From positions 3,596,001 to 3,660,000 of the forward strand of contig NC_079232.1 of NCBI RefSeq assembly GCF_028502605.1: 64,000 nt of DNA, in the 5' to 3' direction. A program made the position numbers and the translations under genes. The notes beneath the pieces were generated by a model. The model saw only the letters and a list, made by a program, of their open reading frames with translations. It did not search any database and was not told the origin of the DNA. This DNA comes from Trichoderma breve. Its lineage: Eukaryota > Ascomycota > Sordariomycetes > Hypocreales > Hypocreaceae. Shown one piece after another: positions 11,073-22,947 of this stretch (positions within the stretch are counted from its first letter, which is position 1; every line of letters begins with the position of its first letter).

Positions 11073-13348
11073 ATGACTAGCACACGGAAGACTGGCCTCC
11101 GCGGCCTGTTTTGGCTGTTGCTCTTGTCACCGTCAACGGCATTTTATATCCCTGGTATAACCACCGGAGTATGTCGATAGGTAACTGCTCAACAGGCTGC
11201 TAACGTCTCGCATCGCAGGTTGGTCGATCAAGAGCTACAAGGACGGCGAACTGGTGCCTCTGATGGTCAACAAGGTCTATTCTGACAACACGCAGCTGCA
11301 ATATGCGTACAACGACTTACCATTTACCTGTTCTCCGACAGGGGACCACAAGGCTGGCGGCGGTTTACTGAGCGGCCAGAGCGTGCCTTTGAATCTGGGA
11401 GAGGTGCTGCGTGGCGACCGCATCATTACATCCGACATGGAACTTGCCATGGCGAAGGATACGCCGTGTACATTGCTCTGTAATAAGGAAATGTCACGCC
11501 GTGATATGCGCTGGTCGAAGGAGCTGATCCGAGATGGATACGTCGCCGAATGGATCGTGGACAACCTTCCCGGCGCAACCAGCTTCGTCACTGCCGACAA
11601 GACGCGCAAGTATTACGCTTCTGGTTTCAAGCTGGGGTATACCGAGGCCTCAACAAAGACGGGCAAGCTTCACTACTATCTTAACAACCACCACACAATT
11701 GTCATTAAGTACCGCAGAGCATCAGGTCGAGCTGGCGATCGTGGCGAGAAGGTTGTTGTGGGGTTTGAAGTTTATCCCAAGAGTGTTGGAAACGGAAACA
11801 AAAAGGATAGTGTGGGATGTCCCGCAGATATTCAGAATGTCGACGAGCCCTTTGAGTTATACATCGCTCCTAACAGGACGTCTGACGCGTCATTGAAATA
11901 TGATGGCCTATCATACCGCCCTAATGAATTAGAAGACGATGACAGCAGCCCCGGTTCTCTGAATATCCCTTATACCTATTCTGTCTATTTTCGCGAGGAT
12001 GATAGCATCGAATGGGCTCACCGCTGGGATCTCTACTTTGTGAACCAGGAAGATGGCACACGTATTCACTGGATGGCTATCATCAACTCGCTCATTATCT
12101 GTGGGCTGCTGACGGGAATTGTCATGATCATCCTCGCCAGGACTATCCATTCCGATATCAACAAGGGTATCTCAGCGGAAGAAGGAAAGGCCAAGGCCAA
12201 GAGAGCGGCCAAGCCTAAGGGAGAGAAAACCTCGGGTTTGCTGAGTCAGGGAACAGATGCCGACAAAGATGACGATGATGACCTATCGGATGAGGGCGAG
12301 GCCCTGGAAGAGGCTACCGGTTGGAAGCTGCTTCATGGAGATGTGTTTCGGAAGCCACGGCTTGGAATCCTCCTAGCACCTCTTGTTGGGTCCGGTATGC
12401 AGCTCTTCTTCATGGCCATGGGGTTAGTTTCGCTCGGTGCTTTAGGCGTCTTGAATCCAAGCTTCCGAGGCGGTTTCATCAGCGTTGGAGTGGGCCTGTT
12501 TATCTTTGCAGGACTCTTCTCTGGCTACTTTTCTGCCCGCGTCTTCAAGAGCTTCGATGGAGCCGACTATCGTGCAAACGCACTTGTTACAGCATTACTG
12601 TTTCCTGGCCTCACATTTGGGCTTGTCTTTATCCTCAACCTCTTTGTATGGGCTCAGGCATCAAGCACTGCAATACCGTTCGGCACACTTGTAGCCATTC
12701 TGCTTCTCTGGCTCTGTGTGCAGGTGCCGCTCGTGTATGCGGGATCTCACCATGGCTTTCACAAGGCCGGTGCTTGGGAGCATCCGACCAAGACGACAAC
12801 GATCCCTCGGCAGGTTCCTCGGCAAGCCTGGTACAGTAAATCAATCCAGGCAGTCCTTTTGGCAGGATTGATTCCTTTTGCTGTCATCTTTATCGAATTG
12901 TTGTTTGTGTTCCAATCCATATGGCAGGACAAAAGCGGCTACTACTATGTTTTTGGATTCTTAGCGGTGGTATCGGCCATTCTAGTTGTTACTATTGCGG
13001 AGGTGACCATTGTGACCATCTACGCCCAGCTCTGCGCGGAAAACTACCACTGGTGGTGGCAGTCATTCTTCGTTGGAGGCGCAAGCGCATTTTGGGTCTT
13101 TCTTTATTCCCTCTGGTACTATTTCTTCAAGCTGCATATCAGCGGCTTCGTGAGCAGCATGCTGTTTTTTGCCTACAGTTTTATGGCGTGCTGTGTGTAT
13201 GGACTATTGACGGGTACCATTGGATTCTTGAGCGCATATGCGTTTGTGCGAAGGATATACAGGTATGTTTCTCCGCTGTCCTAGAAACCAAGAAGGAAGT
13301 ATGCTGACAGTAATCACCACCTCGACCAGTGCAATCAAAGTAGACTGA
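11073..13348 (+). CDS. tmn3: Nonaspanin / TM9SF (EMP70 family), TMN3-like
   Basis: Exons 11073-11154, 11219-13262 and 13330-13348 give 714 aa. The first intron (64 nt) has a gctaac branch site and splits the conserved FYIPG|W. The short last exon yields ...IYSAIKVD, restoring the family's C-terminal KxD COPI/Golgi-retention signal; without this splice the ORF would end abnormally in RYVSPLS. Residues 1-23 form a signal peptide. The lumenal domain (to about 325) has VNKVYSDNTQL.YAYNDLPFTC, RGDRI, YYASGFKLGY and YSVYFREDDSIEWAHRWD. Nine membrane segments follow from MAIINSLIICGLLTGIVM onward, with an acidic/Lys-rich cytoplasmic loop (KAKRAAKPKGE...DKDDDDDLSDEGE). TM9 proteins act in Golgi/endosome membrane-protein sorting and cell adhesion. 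The lumenal motifs resemble yeast Tmn3 more than Emp70. Confidence 0.92.
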
Positions 13349-14339
13349 TTAATAGCTAGTTTAGTACATGTTGGCGAGTGCAAGTATTACAAGTTTTCTA
13401 ATCTTCATTATTGATTCTTTTCTCCTAGCCTCTCAGACCTCCAGTGTCTTATCCGCAAAGCATGCCTGATTTCCTCACGAGAGGCTCTTAACAACCACAC
13501 GTAGCAAGATTGCAATTCCGCCTATATGCCACGGGTGCTTTGTCAATGATGAACAATAACCAATATCTTGGATGCAATTATGTGTCATGTCGTGTGCCTC
13601 GCTCTAATTCTCAATGCAATCAAGATATGGAGACTGTTTCTTATCTCGCCGCCATCTCGCCGCCATCATGCCGCAAGGAATAAGAGCGGAATTAAAAGGA
13701 AATTTGATGGCATGTGTGACCACAAAACAGTGCTTAGATCCGTACTAACAATGTTTTCCCGCGTCATGCAGAAGGTGTCGTGTCATCCAAAGGGCGTGAT
13801 AAGGACAACATATTTGACATTGCGTCCCTGCAACAGGATCAACTTGGCCAACCTATTCCTACAACTCCTCGAATCAGCAAGGACGGCTTTCACTATTCGA
13901 CAGAAGCAGTGTTAGCGTGTTGGTGTGGGAACGGAATCGGAAATCCTGGAACAGACTCAGAGTCCGACAATGGGGGTTCCACTCATTCCGCTGCAGAGCC
14001 CGACCTTTATTACCCCGATAAAGGATGGCCAAGTTCGGGCGTGTCGCCGTGGGCAAAGTTCGGTCGAGCCTCCGGGACCTAAAAACCCAAAAAACGCTGA
14101 CAATGGCGAAGAATCCGAAGTGGCTTCTCCACATGGGCTTAGGCCGCCGAGTCGGAAATGGCACCTTGCTATTTTCTAACGGTGGGGGGATGAAAAACAG
14201 AGGGTTCAGAGTCGATGTTTTAAAAGTTGATGCAAATCGCCTCGATTCGAAGTTTCGAACAACGCAGCAAACACGGTTCATCACAAACCAGCAAGGAGAT
14301 TCGAAGATATCGAGGGCAAAGAAAGCAGCAGTAATAGAC
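13349..14339. other. Upstream region of the decarboxylase gene
   Basis: About 1 kb between TMN3 and the decarboxylase, with a short imperfect tandem tctcgccgccat (about 13644-13672). Overlapping short ORFs on both strands look random. No clear regulatory element identified. Confidence 0.5.
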
Positions 14340-15946
14340 ATGGCGAATCCAATGAATACAGACCAGTTTCGGGTGGCGGCCAAAGCGGCAGTCGATGAGA
14401 GTGAGTTTCATTCCTTGTTTCTTGATATATACTTGTCCTTTTTCTTCTTCTTTCTTTTATCCCTGCAACGCCAGACTAACAAGTTGATTCGAAACTACCA
14501 ACAGTCGCCAACTACTATGACAACATCTCTGATCATCGAGTTGTTGCTGATGTTGAGCCCGGCTATCTGAGGCCGCTCCTCCCTGCCTCAGCGCCCCTGG
14601 ACCCTGAGCCATGGGAGTCCATTCAAGCCGACATCCAGTCCAAGATTCTGCCAGGAATCACTCACTGGCAGTCTCCCGGATTCATGGCCTTCTTCCCTTG
14701 CTCAAGCAGTTATCCTGCTGCAATTGCCGAAATGTATTCCAACGCTTTCAACGGTGCTCACTTCAACTGGATCTGCTCCCCCGCCGTCACTGAGTTGGAG
14801 ACTATTGTGATGGATTGGTTGGCTCAGGCTTTGGGACTGCCTGAATGTTTCCTGAGCGGCGGGCCGACTCACGGTGGTGGCGTGCTTCACGGAAGTGCTA
14901 GCGAGGCTATTCTGACGGTCATGGTTGCAGCTAGAGACAAGTACCTGAACGAGGCAACGGCTCACTTGCCCGAGGGCGAGGAGAAGGAGGAGGAAACTTG
15001 GAGGCTTCGCAGCAAGCTTGTCGCCCTGGGAAGCGCAGGCGCACACTCTAGCACCAAGAAGGCCGCACAGGTTCTGGGAGTGCGATTCGACACTGTGCCG
15101 GTGTCGGAGGAGAATGGCTTTTCGATGACGGGTGAAGCTCTGGCAAAGAAGCTCGATCAGCTCAAGGCAAAGGGCCTGGAGCCATTCTACTTGACAGCCA
15201 CTCTAGGAACGACGGACGTCTGTGCCGTCGACGACTTCGCCAGCATCGCCAAGGCTCTGGCCCCAAGAGCTGGAAAGCCGGGCGAGGTCTGGGTCCACGT
15301 CGATGCTGCCTATGCTGGTGCGGCGCTGCTCCTCGACGAGAACAAGCCCCTTGCGAAGCCCATGGCTGAATTCCACTCCTTCAACTACAACCCGCACAAA
15401 TGGATGCTGACGACATTTGACTGCTCTGCGGTGTGGGTTCGTGCTCGTGGACATCTCATCAACGCTCTCAGCATCAAGCCCCCCTATCTGCGGAACCAGT
15501 ACAGCGACAACGAGCTCGTCACCGACTACCGCGACTGGCAGATCCCCCTGGGCCGACGATTCCGCTCCCTGAAGCTGTGGTTCGTCCTCCGCAGCTACGG
15601 CATCCGCGGCCTGCAAGCACACATCCGCAACGGCGTCACCCTGGGCGAGTCTCTGGAAGCCAAGCTCGCGACGCGGCCGGACCTCCTCACCATCTTCACC
15701 AAGGCGCGCTTCGGGCTGGTGTCGTTCCGGGCCAAGGGTGATAGCGAAGAGCAGATCAACAGCCGGACGGAGAAGCTGTACGAGGCGATTAACGCGAGTG
15801 GCTTGTTTTACTTGACGAGCACGGTGGTGAATGGACACTTTGCGATTAGAGTGTGCACGGGAGTGGCGGCTGTTAGGGAGGAGCATGTGCAGAAGCTGTT
15901 TGACTTGTTGGTTGAGACGGTTGAGGGGCAGTTGAAGTTGGAGTAA
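14340..15946 (+). CDS. Aromatic-L-amino-acid decarboxylase family (PLP group II, DDC-like)
   Basis: Exons 14340-14400 and 14505-15946 give 500 aa. The 104-nt intron has gtgagt, an agactaac branch site and an acag acceptor, joining ..AAVDE to IANYYDNISDH. Family landmarks occur in order: LPASAPLDPEPWESIQADIQ; ITHWQSPGFMAFFPC; FNWICSPAVTELE; the PLP-phosphate region GGPTHGGGVLHGSASEA; HVDAAYAG with the PLP-pyridine Asp; and the lysine motif NYNPHKWMLT, where the Lys forms the Schiff base. LRSYGIRGLQ.HIR and a complete small domain (FAIRVCTGVAAVREEHV) follow. It decarboxylates an aromatic amino acid (tryptophan, tyrosine or DOPA) to the amine; the exact substrate cannot be read from sequence. 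Length fits the family. It is cytosolic, with no targeting signal. Confidence 0.9.
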
Positions 15947-16083
15947 GAACTTTGGCAGAGAAGATAGGGAAATGAATGATTTGTGCACGAGTATATAGGC
16001 GTTGATATCTTTTTTTTTAGATGAATATATTTATATGTATATGTCCTCATGCAAAACCCCTTATTGAGTTTATATCGTAATTC

Positions 16084-16149
16084 ATATTGGTATCGTGTAT
16101 CTCATAGTATGCATCCTTGATATGGTATCGTGTATCCCATAGCATCCTT
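16084..16149. repeat. Two-copy imperfect direct repeat in the decarboxylase 3' flank
   Basis: Atattggtatcgtgtat... (16084-16118) is followed directly by an atatggtatcgtgtat... copy (16120-16149), sharing most bases and ending in gcatcctt. It lies between the convergent decarboxylase and RS-rich genes. Confidence 0.7.
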
Positions 16150-16225
16150 CTTATAACATCATATATAAACAAGCAAACATTCTCACTAAGGAGCAGACGT
16201 TAACGATAGAGTATCCCAACTCCAA

Positions 16226-16843
16226 TCAATGCTGAATATAATCCTTCTTCTGCCTCCTCACCAACGACTTTTCCACACTAAACAGCGTCGCAGCCCCCAT
16301 CAACGCCAGCACAAACCCCGGCGTCCAGTCAAACCCGCCCGCCTCATGCTCTTTACTCAACCGTTCCCTCCTGGCATCCGGATCGGCTCTTGAGGGGCGA
16401 TAGTCCGGCGGCACGAATTTCTCCCAGATGCCTCTGGTGTGCTGCTTTATCGTCCTGCTCTCACTCCTGTTGTTTTTCCTATCGCTGTTGCTGTTGTAGT
16501 TACTGGCGCTGCGGGCGCGGCTGCGGCTGTCTTTGTCTTCTCTGCTGCGCTCGTATGAGTGGGATCTCCCCCGACGAGGATTTGTGGAATGAGCATCTCG
16601 AGAACGCCTTTCGTTTCTGTCGCGGTGGCGATGATCTCTGCTTCGTGAATAGTCGCCATGTTGGCTATGATATTTGGAGCTACTAGTAGTATTCCTCCTT
16701 GAAGTAGAAGAAGCAGAGTAGCCGCTGACGGTGCTGTTGTTGTCTTTGTCGTAGCCGTAGCCGTAGTCTGATCTACTGTAGCTTGATCCGACTTCGGGAT
16801 AGAGACTGCTGGGGTAATCTCGTCTTGAGCGCGACATTTGCAC
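16226..16843 (-). CDS. Ser/Arg-rich protein with a C-terminal membrane segment, function unknown
   Basis: An intronless 205-codon ORF. Residues about 1-130 are disordered and rich in Ser, Arg, Tyr and Asn, with many RS/SR dipeptides (SRSRDHRHRDRNERRSRD, SRSRARSASN), resembling RS domains of splicing or phase-separating proteins. A more ordered segment follows (TRGIWEKFVPPDYRPSRADPDARRERLSKEHEAGGFDW), then one hydrophobic stretch (PGFVLALMGAATLFSV, about 175-192) and a basic tail (RRQKKDYIQH). The single membrane segment near the C-terminus suggests a tail-anchored membrane protein with a cytosolic RS-like head. I do not recognise the family. It is convergent with the decarboxylase, with stops 279 bp apart. 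Codon use and an uninterrupted frame support a real gene. Confidence 0.65.
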   Translation of the reverse strand: MQMSRSRRDYPSSLYPEVGSSYSRSDYGYGYDKDNNSTVSGYSASSTSRRNTTSSSKYHSQHGDYSRSRDHRHRDRNERRSRDAHSTNPRRGRSHSYERSREDKDSRSRARSASNYNSNSDRKNNRSESRTIKQHTRGIWEKFVPPDYRPSRADPDARRERLSKEHEAGGFDWTPGFVLALMGAATLFSVEKSLVRRQKKDYIQH

Positions 16844-17498
16844 TTGATAGATATCAGATATAGATAGATAGATAGATAGATTGCCGTTCGAGGAACTAAG
16901 AGAGATGATAGTTTTTCGTCATTGATTGTCTCAAGTATGATAGCTGATAAACATCCCCCGCAGTAAATACAGAGCGCATTTGCTCATGGTTTTATGTCCA
17001 AACCTCCTCCTTTGCCCATCTTTTCGCCACGCGTCATGGCAAGCTTGCAAAGCTGCGATGCAATGCGGGAAATCAAGTCGATTCATCGAGATATCAAAAA
17101 CCTGAACCTGGCCGATTCTCCTCAAATGATGTCACTAATGTCACGGCTCAGGTTCCCACTGGCTGCAGCCAACCGGCCAAATAAAACAAGGCCGCTCAAT
17201 CCCTGCATATCGCGATCGGCGTCCCACAGACTTGGCCAATGAGACACTTCAGGTAAGTCGAGACTCGTCATTTTCGTCATAGCACGTCTGCATCACAGAT
17301 CGGGAAAGAAATCGCAGAACACACAAAGGGGCGGTAAGATGAGCAAAAAAGAACCTGCTATGACAGGGCATTATTCATTCATTCGTTTGTTAACCATCAT
17401 TCAACACAACAGCTAGGCTTTCTAACAACCAACGCCTTCTAGTCTATTTCAAAGCAAGGGAACAAGCACTGGCCCTCGTCTATTGGTTAATGTCATGT
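16844..17498. other. Intergenic region, RS-rich gene promoter and NTE1 3' end
   Basis: Both flanking genes are on the minus strand. The region holds the TAGA microsatellite and otherwise nothing recognisable. Confidence 0.5.
16859..16881. repeat. (TAGA)n microsatellite
   Basis: Five perfect TAGA units plus partials, 16 bp upstream of the RS-rich gene's start codon, hence probably in its 5' leader. Confidence 0.85.
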
Positions 17499-20400
17499 CT
17501 AGATGCTGGCTCGTCTAGGTGCAGTTGTTCTTCGCAGCGCCTTCTTCGCCTCAGTCTCCTCCGTGAGCGGCAGCTTGTTCTCGTCCTTGAGCTTTTGGAA
17601 GAACTCGCGCCCAAACTCGTAACCCATCTTGTAGATCTCATCAAATTTTCCAAAGTCAAGTGTTCCGTAGCCATCGATAGGCGGCCGCATGTAGGTGCAT
17701 CCTGGCATGGTTTTTGCCCGCTCCAAAGCATCGACACTCGAGACATACGCGAGTCTGCCTTGAATCTCTGCCAGTGTTGGTGGATTGGGGTGAGACGAGA
17801 ACGGGTTCCACCGATTGAAGAATGCCCACATGCCTGACAATGAGTCTCCATATGTCTGCGGCGTGTCATCATCCAGCGCTCCAACATCGATCGCAAAGAT
17901 GATGTCTACTCCCAAGTCTTTCATGTGTGATACCGTCAAGTTGTCCACGTAACCGCCGTCTAGCAGCATACTACCTTCGTCACACAACGGCGGTAGCAGA
18001 CCGGCAAGCGACATCGAAGCTCGAATGTATCGCCACGCATATCCGCTCGTGTGAAACTCGGCCCGGCTTTTGCTGATATTGGTAGTGTTGCAATAGTATT
18101 CCAGCCAAAAGTCTTCGATTTGCGTGTTCCCGAAAGTCTTGAATATGCCTCGATTGAACTCGTGCCCCGTCGTATAAGAGGCAGAAGGGTACGTCAGATC
18201 GAGAGCGAATCGCCAGAGACTGGCCATGCGACCAGCAAATTTCTTTGCAAAACCAAACATGGGCACAACGTCTGCATGGCGGGCGTATAGTGCGCCGACG
18301 AAAGCTCCAATTGATGTGCCACCGACAATATCAACCGGAATACCAGCCTCTTCCATCGCTCTGATGATTCCAATTTGGCTGATGCCTCGTGCACCACCGC
18401 CGCCTAGGACCAGTCCAATAGACTTTCCGCAAAGCCGGCGCGCAAGGCGATGGAAATCTCCCTTGAATGGTGTATCAGGCGAGTAATACTGGTGATGATG
18501 CACATTCCGCGAAGTGTACTTTTGTATCTCAGCTTGCAACACTTGCACCCTTTCTTTGAGGGCTTGTCCCAGTTTTTTCGATGGAGGATGGGTAGGCATT
18601 GCATCTGTTCTAAATGCCATCTGTATATGATAGTGACCACCGTTGATCCACATACGATTTCGCAGCCACGATCGTGTAAGGCCCGGCCGCGAGAATCGTT
18701 CAGTGTGGAGCAGAACTAGAGTCTTTCGCGCTGTTGACTTCATCCCTAGCATAAAGCGCTCGTACTCTCCAATAGCTGGAGAGCCTTCAGCCAATCCGAC
18801 AAGTAGAATGCTGTCAGCTTGAGTGATGCAGGTCTGTGTCCATGGCGAGTTGACGTTGGTATCTTGAGAGTCACTCTAGTTAGCAAATTGGCCAATACAA
18901 GAGAGATTTGCAACAATAAGTGAATAAATGATTTATGCGATCAGGAAAAAATTAGAGTTAACATAGCCATCAAAGACGGTGTCTCCGGTGTAAAAAGTTT
19001 GTCATCATATAGAGCATGTGGATTTTGAAGATAACTGAAACAAATAGAAAAAAAAAAGCTTACCTGCCACATACACCACCAATCCGTACTTCTCTTCCAA
19101 GTCAGCGAGATATTGCGACAACTTGAGTTTGCCCATCTTGTTGAACGCATGCTTTCCCAGATGGTTCAGGATCCCAGACTGGTTCAGAGAGGTTGCGCCG
19201 TTTTGGGGTCCTACTTGGGCCAGCGCATTCATAAGACGATGCCCGAATTCCACGACGGGAACGCCAGCGGTAACCGGCAGAATAGCCACAGTCCGAAGGT
19301 TCAAGGTTGATTTTCGCTGATTGGTTACAGCACCCGAGCCCGCTTCCTTTGCAGACAATTTGGTAGAGTCATCCACGGCAGCCCTCATTCTAGAAGCGAT
19401 GATTTTGGAGATCTTAATGGTAATGTTGGGATGCTCCTGGGCAAGGCTGTTGAAGAGAGTGCGAGGAAACTTGACTAGCTCGGTATCCCGAATGGCGTGC
19501 AAGGTTCCAGAGCGCGCAGTTTCGGTCAGCACCTCAAGCTCTCCGATACTCTCGCCCTGTCCGAATTCGGCTCGCGCTGATACTCCACCGTCTTGCCTAT
19601 CTTCCACAAGGCGAAGACGCCCGTTGAGGACAATGTAAATGGCATCGCTTTCATCGCTGTCGTGGAATATCACTTGGCCAGCATTGACCTGAACCCATTC
19701 GAGGGCAAAGTCAATGTGCAGGATGAGTCGGGGCAAAATGTGAGTCAACCTCTTGGCCATTGTCAAGAGGATGATGGGATACCTGTCGACTATTCTTTCA
19801 AGAGAAGCTCTAGGAAGAAATCCAACATAGACATCCGTCTTGGCCACCACATCGATAAAGGACCGGTAAGAAGAGACACTGCCGATATATCCCGCCAAGC
19901 CTCCCGGCTTAATGAGGGCAACACTTCGGCGATGACCCTGGTCCCGATGTGAAGAGTACGGTGTGCCATGGACTGAATCTTTGGGAGACGAGCCTTGAAA
20001 TCGTTCATCCGAATGAAGCGAATCTGCGCTAAAAGAAGCCGAGCCCGATTTCTGAAAGATGTTTTGCGCACCATCGGTTACCGTGGTGCCAATGTCGAGG
20101 AACCCGTCCACGACATAGTACAGACCGGGGCTCCGCTCGCCTTGCTCTACTAGCACCGACCCTTTAGGGAAGAAGACAATTTCAACCTCATCCATCATGT
20201 CGTGAGCCAAAGAATGTGCAGTTGGTGAAGTATGACCAGTCAGCCCGTTCGAGGTTAATGACTCAGTCTCTCCATCAATTGACCCTTCATACGGTCCAAT
20301 GAAGCCAAATGCGTTGTTTGTGTACATGGTCTTTGCTCGCCGCTGGTCTGTAGAGATCAGCCTAGGAGATCCCACCAACCGCGGGGATCCTTCCATCGAG

Positions 20401-22333
20401 TCGGCATCTCTGGACGAGGTTCCGCCCGCATCTAGGCCAAGAGACTTGAAGACACATTCGAGAATAGAGGCTCTAAACAGGTTATCCTCATCAACTGAAT
20501 CCCGATCCGTCGAGATGCGGGCATGCCGTCCAGAATCAAATGGGTTAAAAGTCTTTTGGGTCAGGGGACTGAATAGGCTTCCGTCTGCACCAGTTTCTGT
20601 TGGAGACCGGACAGGAGTTTCTGGGACCGGAACTCTATTCAATGCCCGAGTGAGCTGTGCACCTGCCAGGAGATCCCCAGGGTTGAGACCACGGGCTAAT
20701 CGTGGATCGCGCGCAGATGCAGCATTGTTTATAGTAGAGGACACAGATCGATTCTTGGCAATAGTTTGAATGGCGATCTCTTTTCGTAGGGCTGTACTCG
20801 ACCTTCGGCGCCTGTTAACTGCCGAATTATGCAGGGCAATCCCTTTGGTCTCTTGGTCTTCACCAATGCGTTCCCGCTCGCGATTAAACTTTTCCTTCAG
20901 TCTGCTCAGGGCGTCTCCGCGGAGAATGTTGGGAAGCTGGCACATGGTAAACTTGACCATGTCCTTTTCAGTTTGTAGAACCTCAGCTGTTAGACCAAGG
21001 TAGTTGAACGCTTGTGCCAGGGTTACCCTTTGAAACCGAGAAAGGATCACATGAACGATGTGTGCCGTGGCTTTGGGGTATATCTTGATGAGCCTTCTGA
21101 ATGCACTTGCAGGTATGATTGCAATAGTGGTATCAACTGTTGCCCGAGCGATGATGTCAGGGTGTGCCGAGCTTGACAGCAGCCGATTTGGAAGCCCTGG
21201 TCTCTCCGGTCTCTCCTTGCTAGGCTCAAAGGTAACTGCAGGCTCCAACGATATGGGCGGGATCTTTGAGACAGCTGCGCCATTCGACAGAATGCCATCG
21301 CCGAACTTGACATGCTCCACATTCGGATCCAAATGCGGTGTGCTTGGCATCGAAGTGGGAGCGTGAGAAAGCTTTCCAGCAGACTCTTTGACTTTCAGAG
21401 CATCACCTCGCTCATGATGTCGACTACTAGTTGCACGAAGAGATGTCTCCTCATCATGTGTCTTCAGTCTTACATCTTCTGTGAACAACGACATGATGGA
21501 AAAGAGAGATGACATGGGTGCTCCATTGCGGACTTCAGTCAAGAGCTGGTACCTTTGCTGACCAGGCAGAGTGTCTTCATCATCAGAGGAATCAAAGAGG
21601 TCGGTTTGAGACCCGCTCCTGACGGGCGCCCGAGGATTTCTACCAGACTTGACGAAAATCTCAACCAAGCCATCAACAACAATGCAGAAGCCTTTTTCTT
21701 CTTCTAGATTAATTGTTTCTCCAGCAATGAGCTTCCTGGTCTGCATGCTTCGGGTGAGTTCGTGAAACACGGATCGTTCGAGGTAACCGAAGATCTTGAT
21801 GGCGCTCAGGAACTCGTCCAGGTAGTTGGCCAGGCCGGACTTGATACCATCTTCGTGGGTATCCGGGAACAAGTCGATTTCAGGCTCCTTCCGTTGAGGT
21901 TCAGGGGGCAATCTCGAGTACATATTCAAGATGCGATACCTGACAACCCAACTGACCGCCGACACGATGGCCGCAATGATGAACATGCTAATGAGGCTGT
22001 GAGTCTTGAGGGGCTCAGCGAAACCAAGGGATTGGCAGCATACAGCGTAGTAGCATTCATAGTCACTGTCCAGCTCGCGGAGAAGAGAGTGTACAGGACA
22101 CTTGGGAAGGTAATAGTCACTGTACGGATGGCCCAGTACAGGACGGTGGTGATGAAGTTGATTATGCTCAAGAGAAGCCACCCGATGAGCCCGAGCCAGC
22201 CGGTAGAGGCGTGAGCAGCTTCAACGGTCGCGTAGCTCATGGTGAGCGAGCTGGACGGCGAGTCCATGGCGCTGGAGACGCTCTGGGAGAGGCTCCCAGC
22301 CAACCGCGCAGCATTTGACAAGTCAGATGCCAT
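17499..22333 (-). CDS. nte1: Lysophospholipase NTE1 (neuropathy target esterase homologue)
   Basis: Three exons, 22333-22044, 21987-19064 and 18862-17499, give 1525 aa, normal for fungal NTE1. The first intron (56 nt) joins MNATTL to [11 protein letters not shown]. The second (201 nt, gctaact branch) joins VVYVA to DTNVNSPW. Hydrophobic segments at about 45-75 and 97-115 anchor it in the ER. Three cyclic-nucleotide-binding-like domains follow: [65 protein letters not shown]. The patatin domain has GGGGARG (about 1225), the nucleophile motif GTSIG (Ser about 1255) and DGGYVDN (Asp about 1373), so the Ser-Asp dyad is intact. It deacylates phosphatidylcholine and lysophosphatidylcholine to glycerophosphocholine. 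It shares a 614-bp divergent promoter with GPN2. A Ser-rich linker lies between CNB domains 1 and 2. Confidence 0.95.
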
Positions 22334-22947
22334 GGTTGGAGATGGTGCTGCACATTATTGCCCAGCATCATGCACAGCGACTGGTGGAAGCCGCTGGGGG
22401 GAGTTTTGCCAAAAGGGCAAACTGGGGGAGAGGAGTTTTTGAGATATAAAAAGAGAGAGAAAAAAAGAGGGAAGCTTGTGATCAATTTTCAAGCATGTGG
22501 TTTTGACCTCGAAGCTTAGCTCTAGGGCCGAGCTTCTGCCGGCATAAGCACCCCCACCACCCCACCTTTTTTCTATGTCAGAGATTCACAGAACCTCAAG
22601 CAGAGCATTAACAAGAAAGCAAGCATTTCATCTTGCTAATCCATAGTACTTGTATGAGATTGTTATGAAATAAATACCGATATTTAATTTAGAGACTGGA
22701 ACTAAACATATATCCGCTGAGATAAAACTAAAGCTGAACTTTTGATCATATTACACACGACAGATACGCCACGCTTTGTTGGCGTGCTTAGTCGTCCTGT
22801 TTGCTGCGAGCCGCAAAAAGTCAAGCAGGTATTGTCATTCTTCCTCCAACAACCCGCTCTCTCTCTTCTCTCCGGCAGCGAGTTCCAACTTCAGCCTCGA
22901 GACTGATGATGCCACATTAAGCTCAGCGAAACCAAACACCTTCCCAG
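22334..22947. promoter_or_regulatory. Bidirectional promoter region NTE1 / GPN2
   Basis: 614 bp separate the two divergent start codons. A purine run near 22440-22470 lies on the NTE1 side. No other gene fits. No specific factor site is claimed. Confidence 0.5.

Noticed and set aside
18941..19150. 69-codon ORF inside the second NTE1 intron
   Set aside because: It is an out-of-frame shadow spanning the exon-intron boundary.
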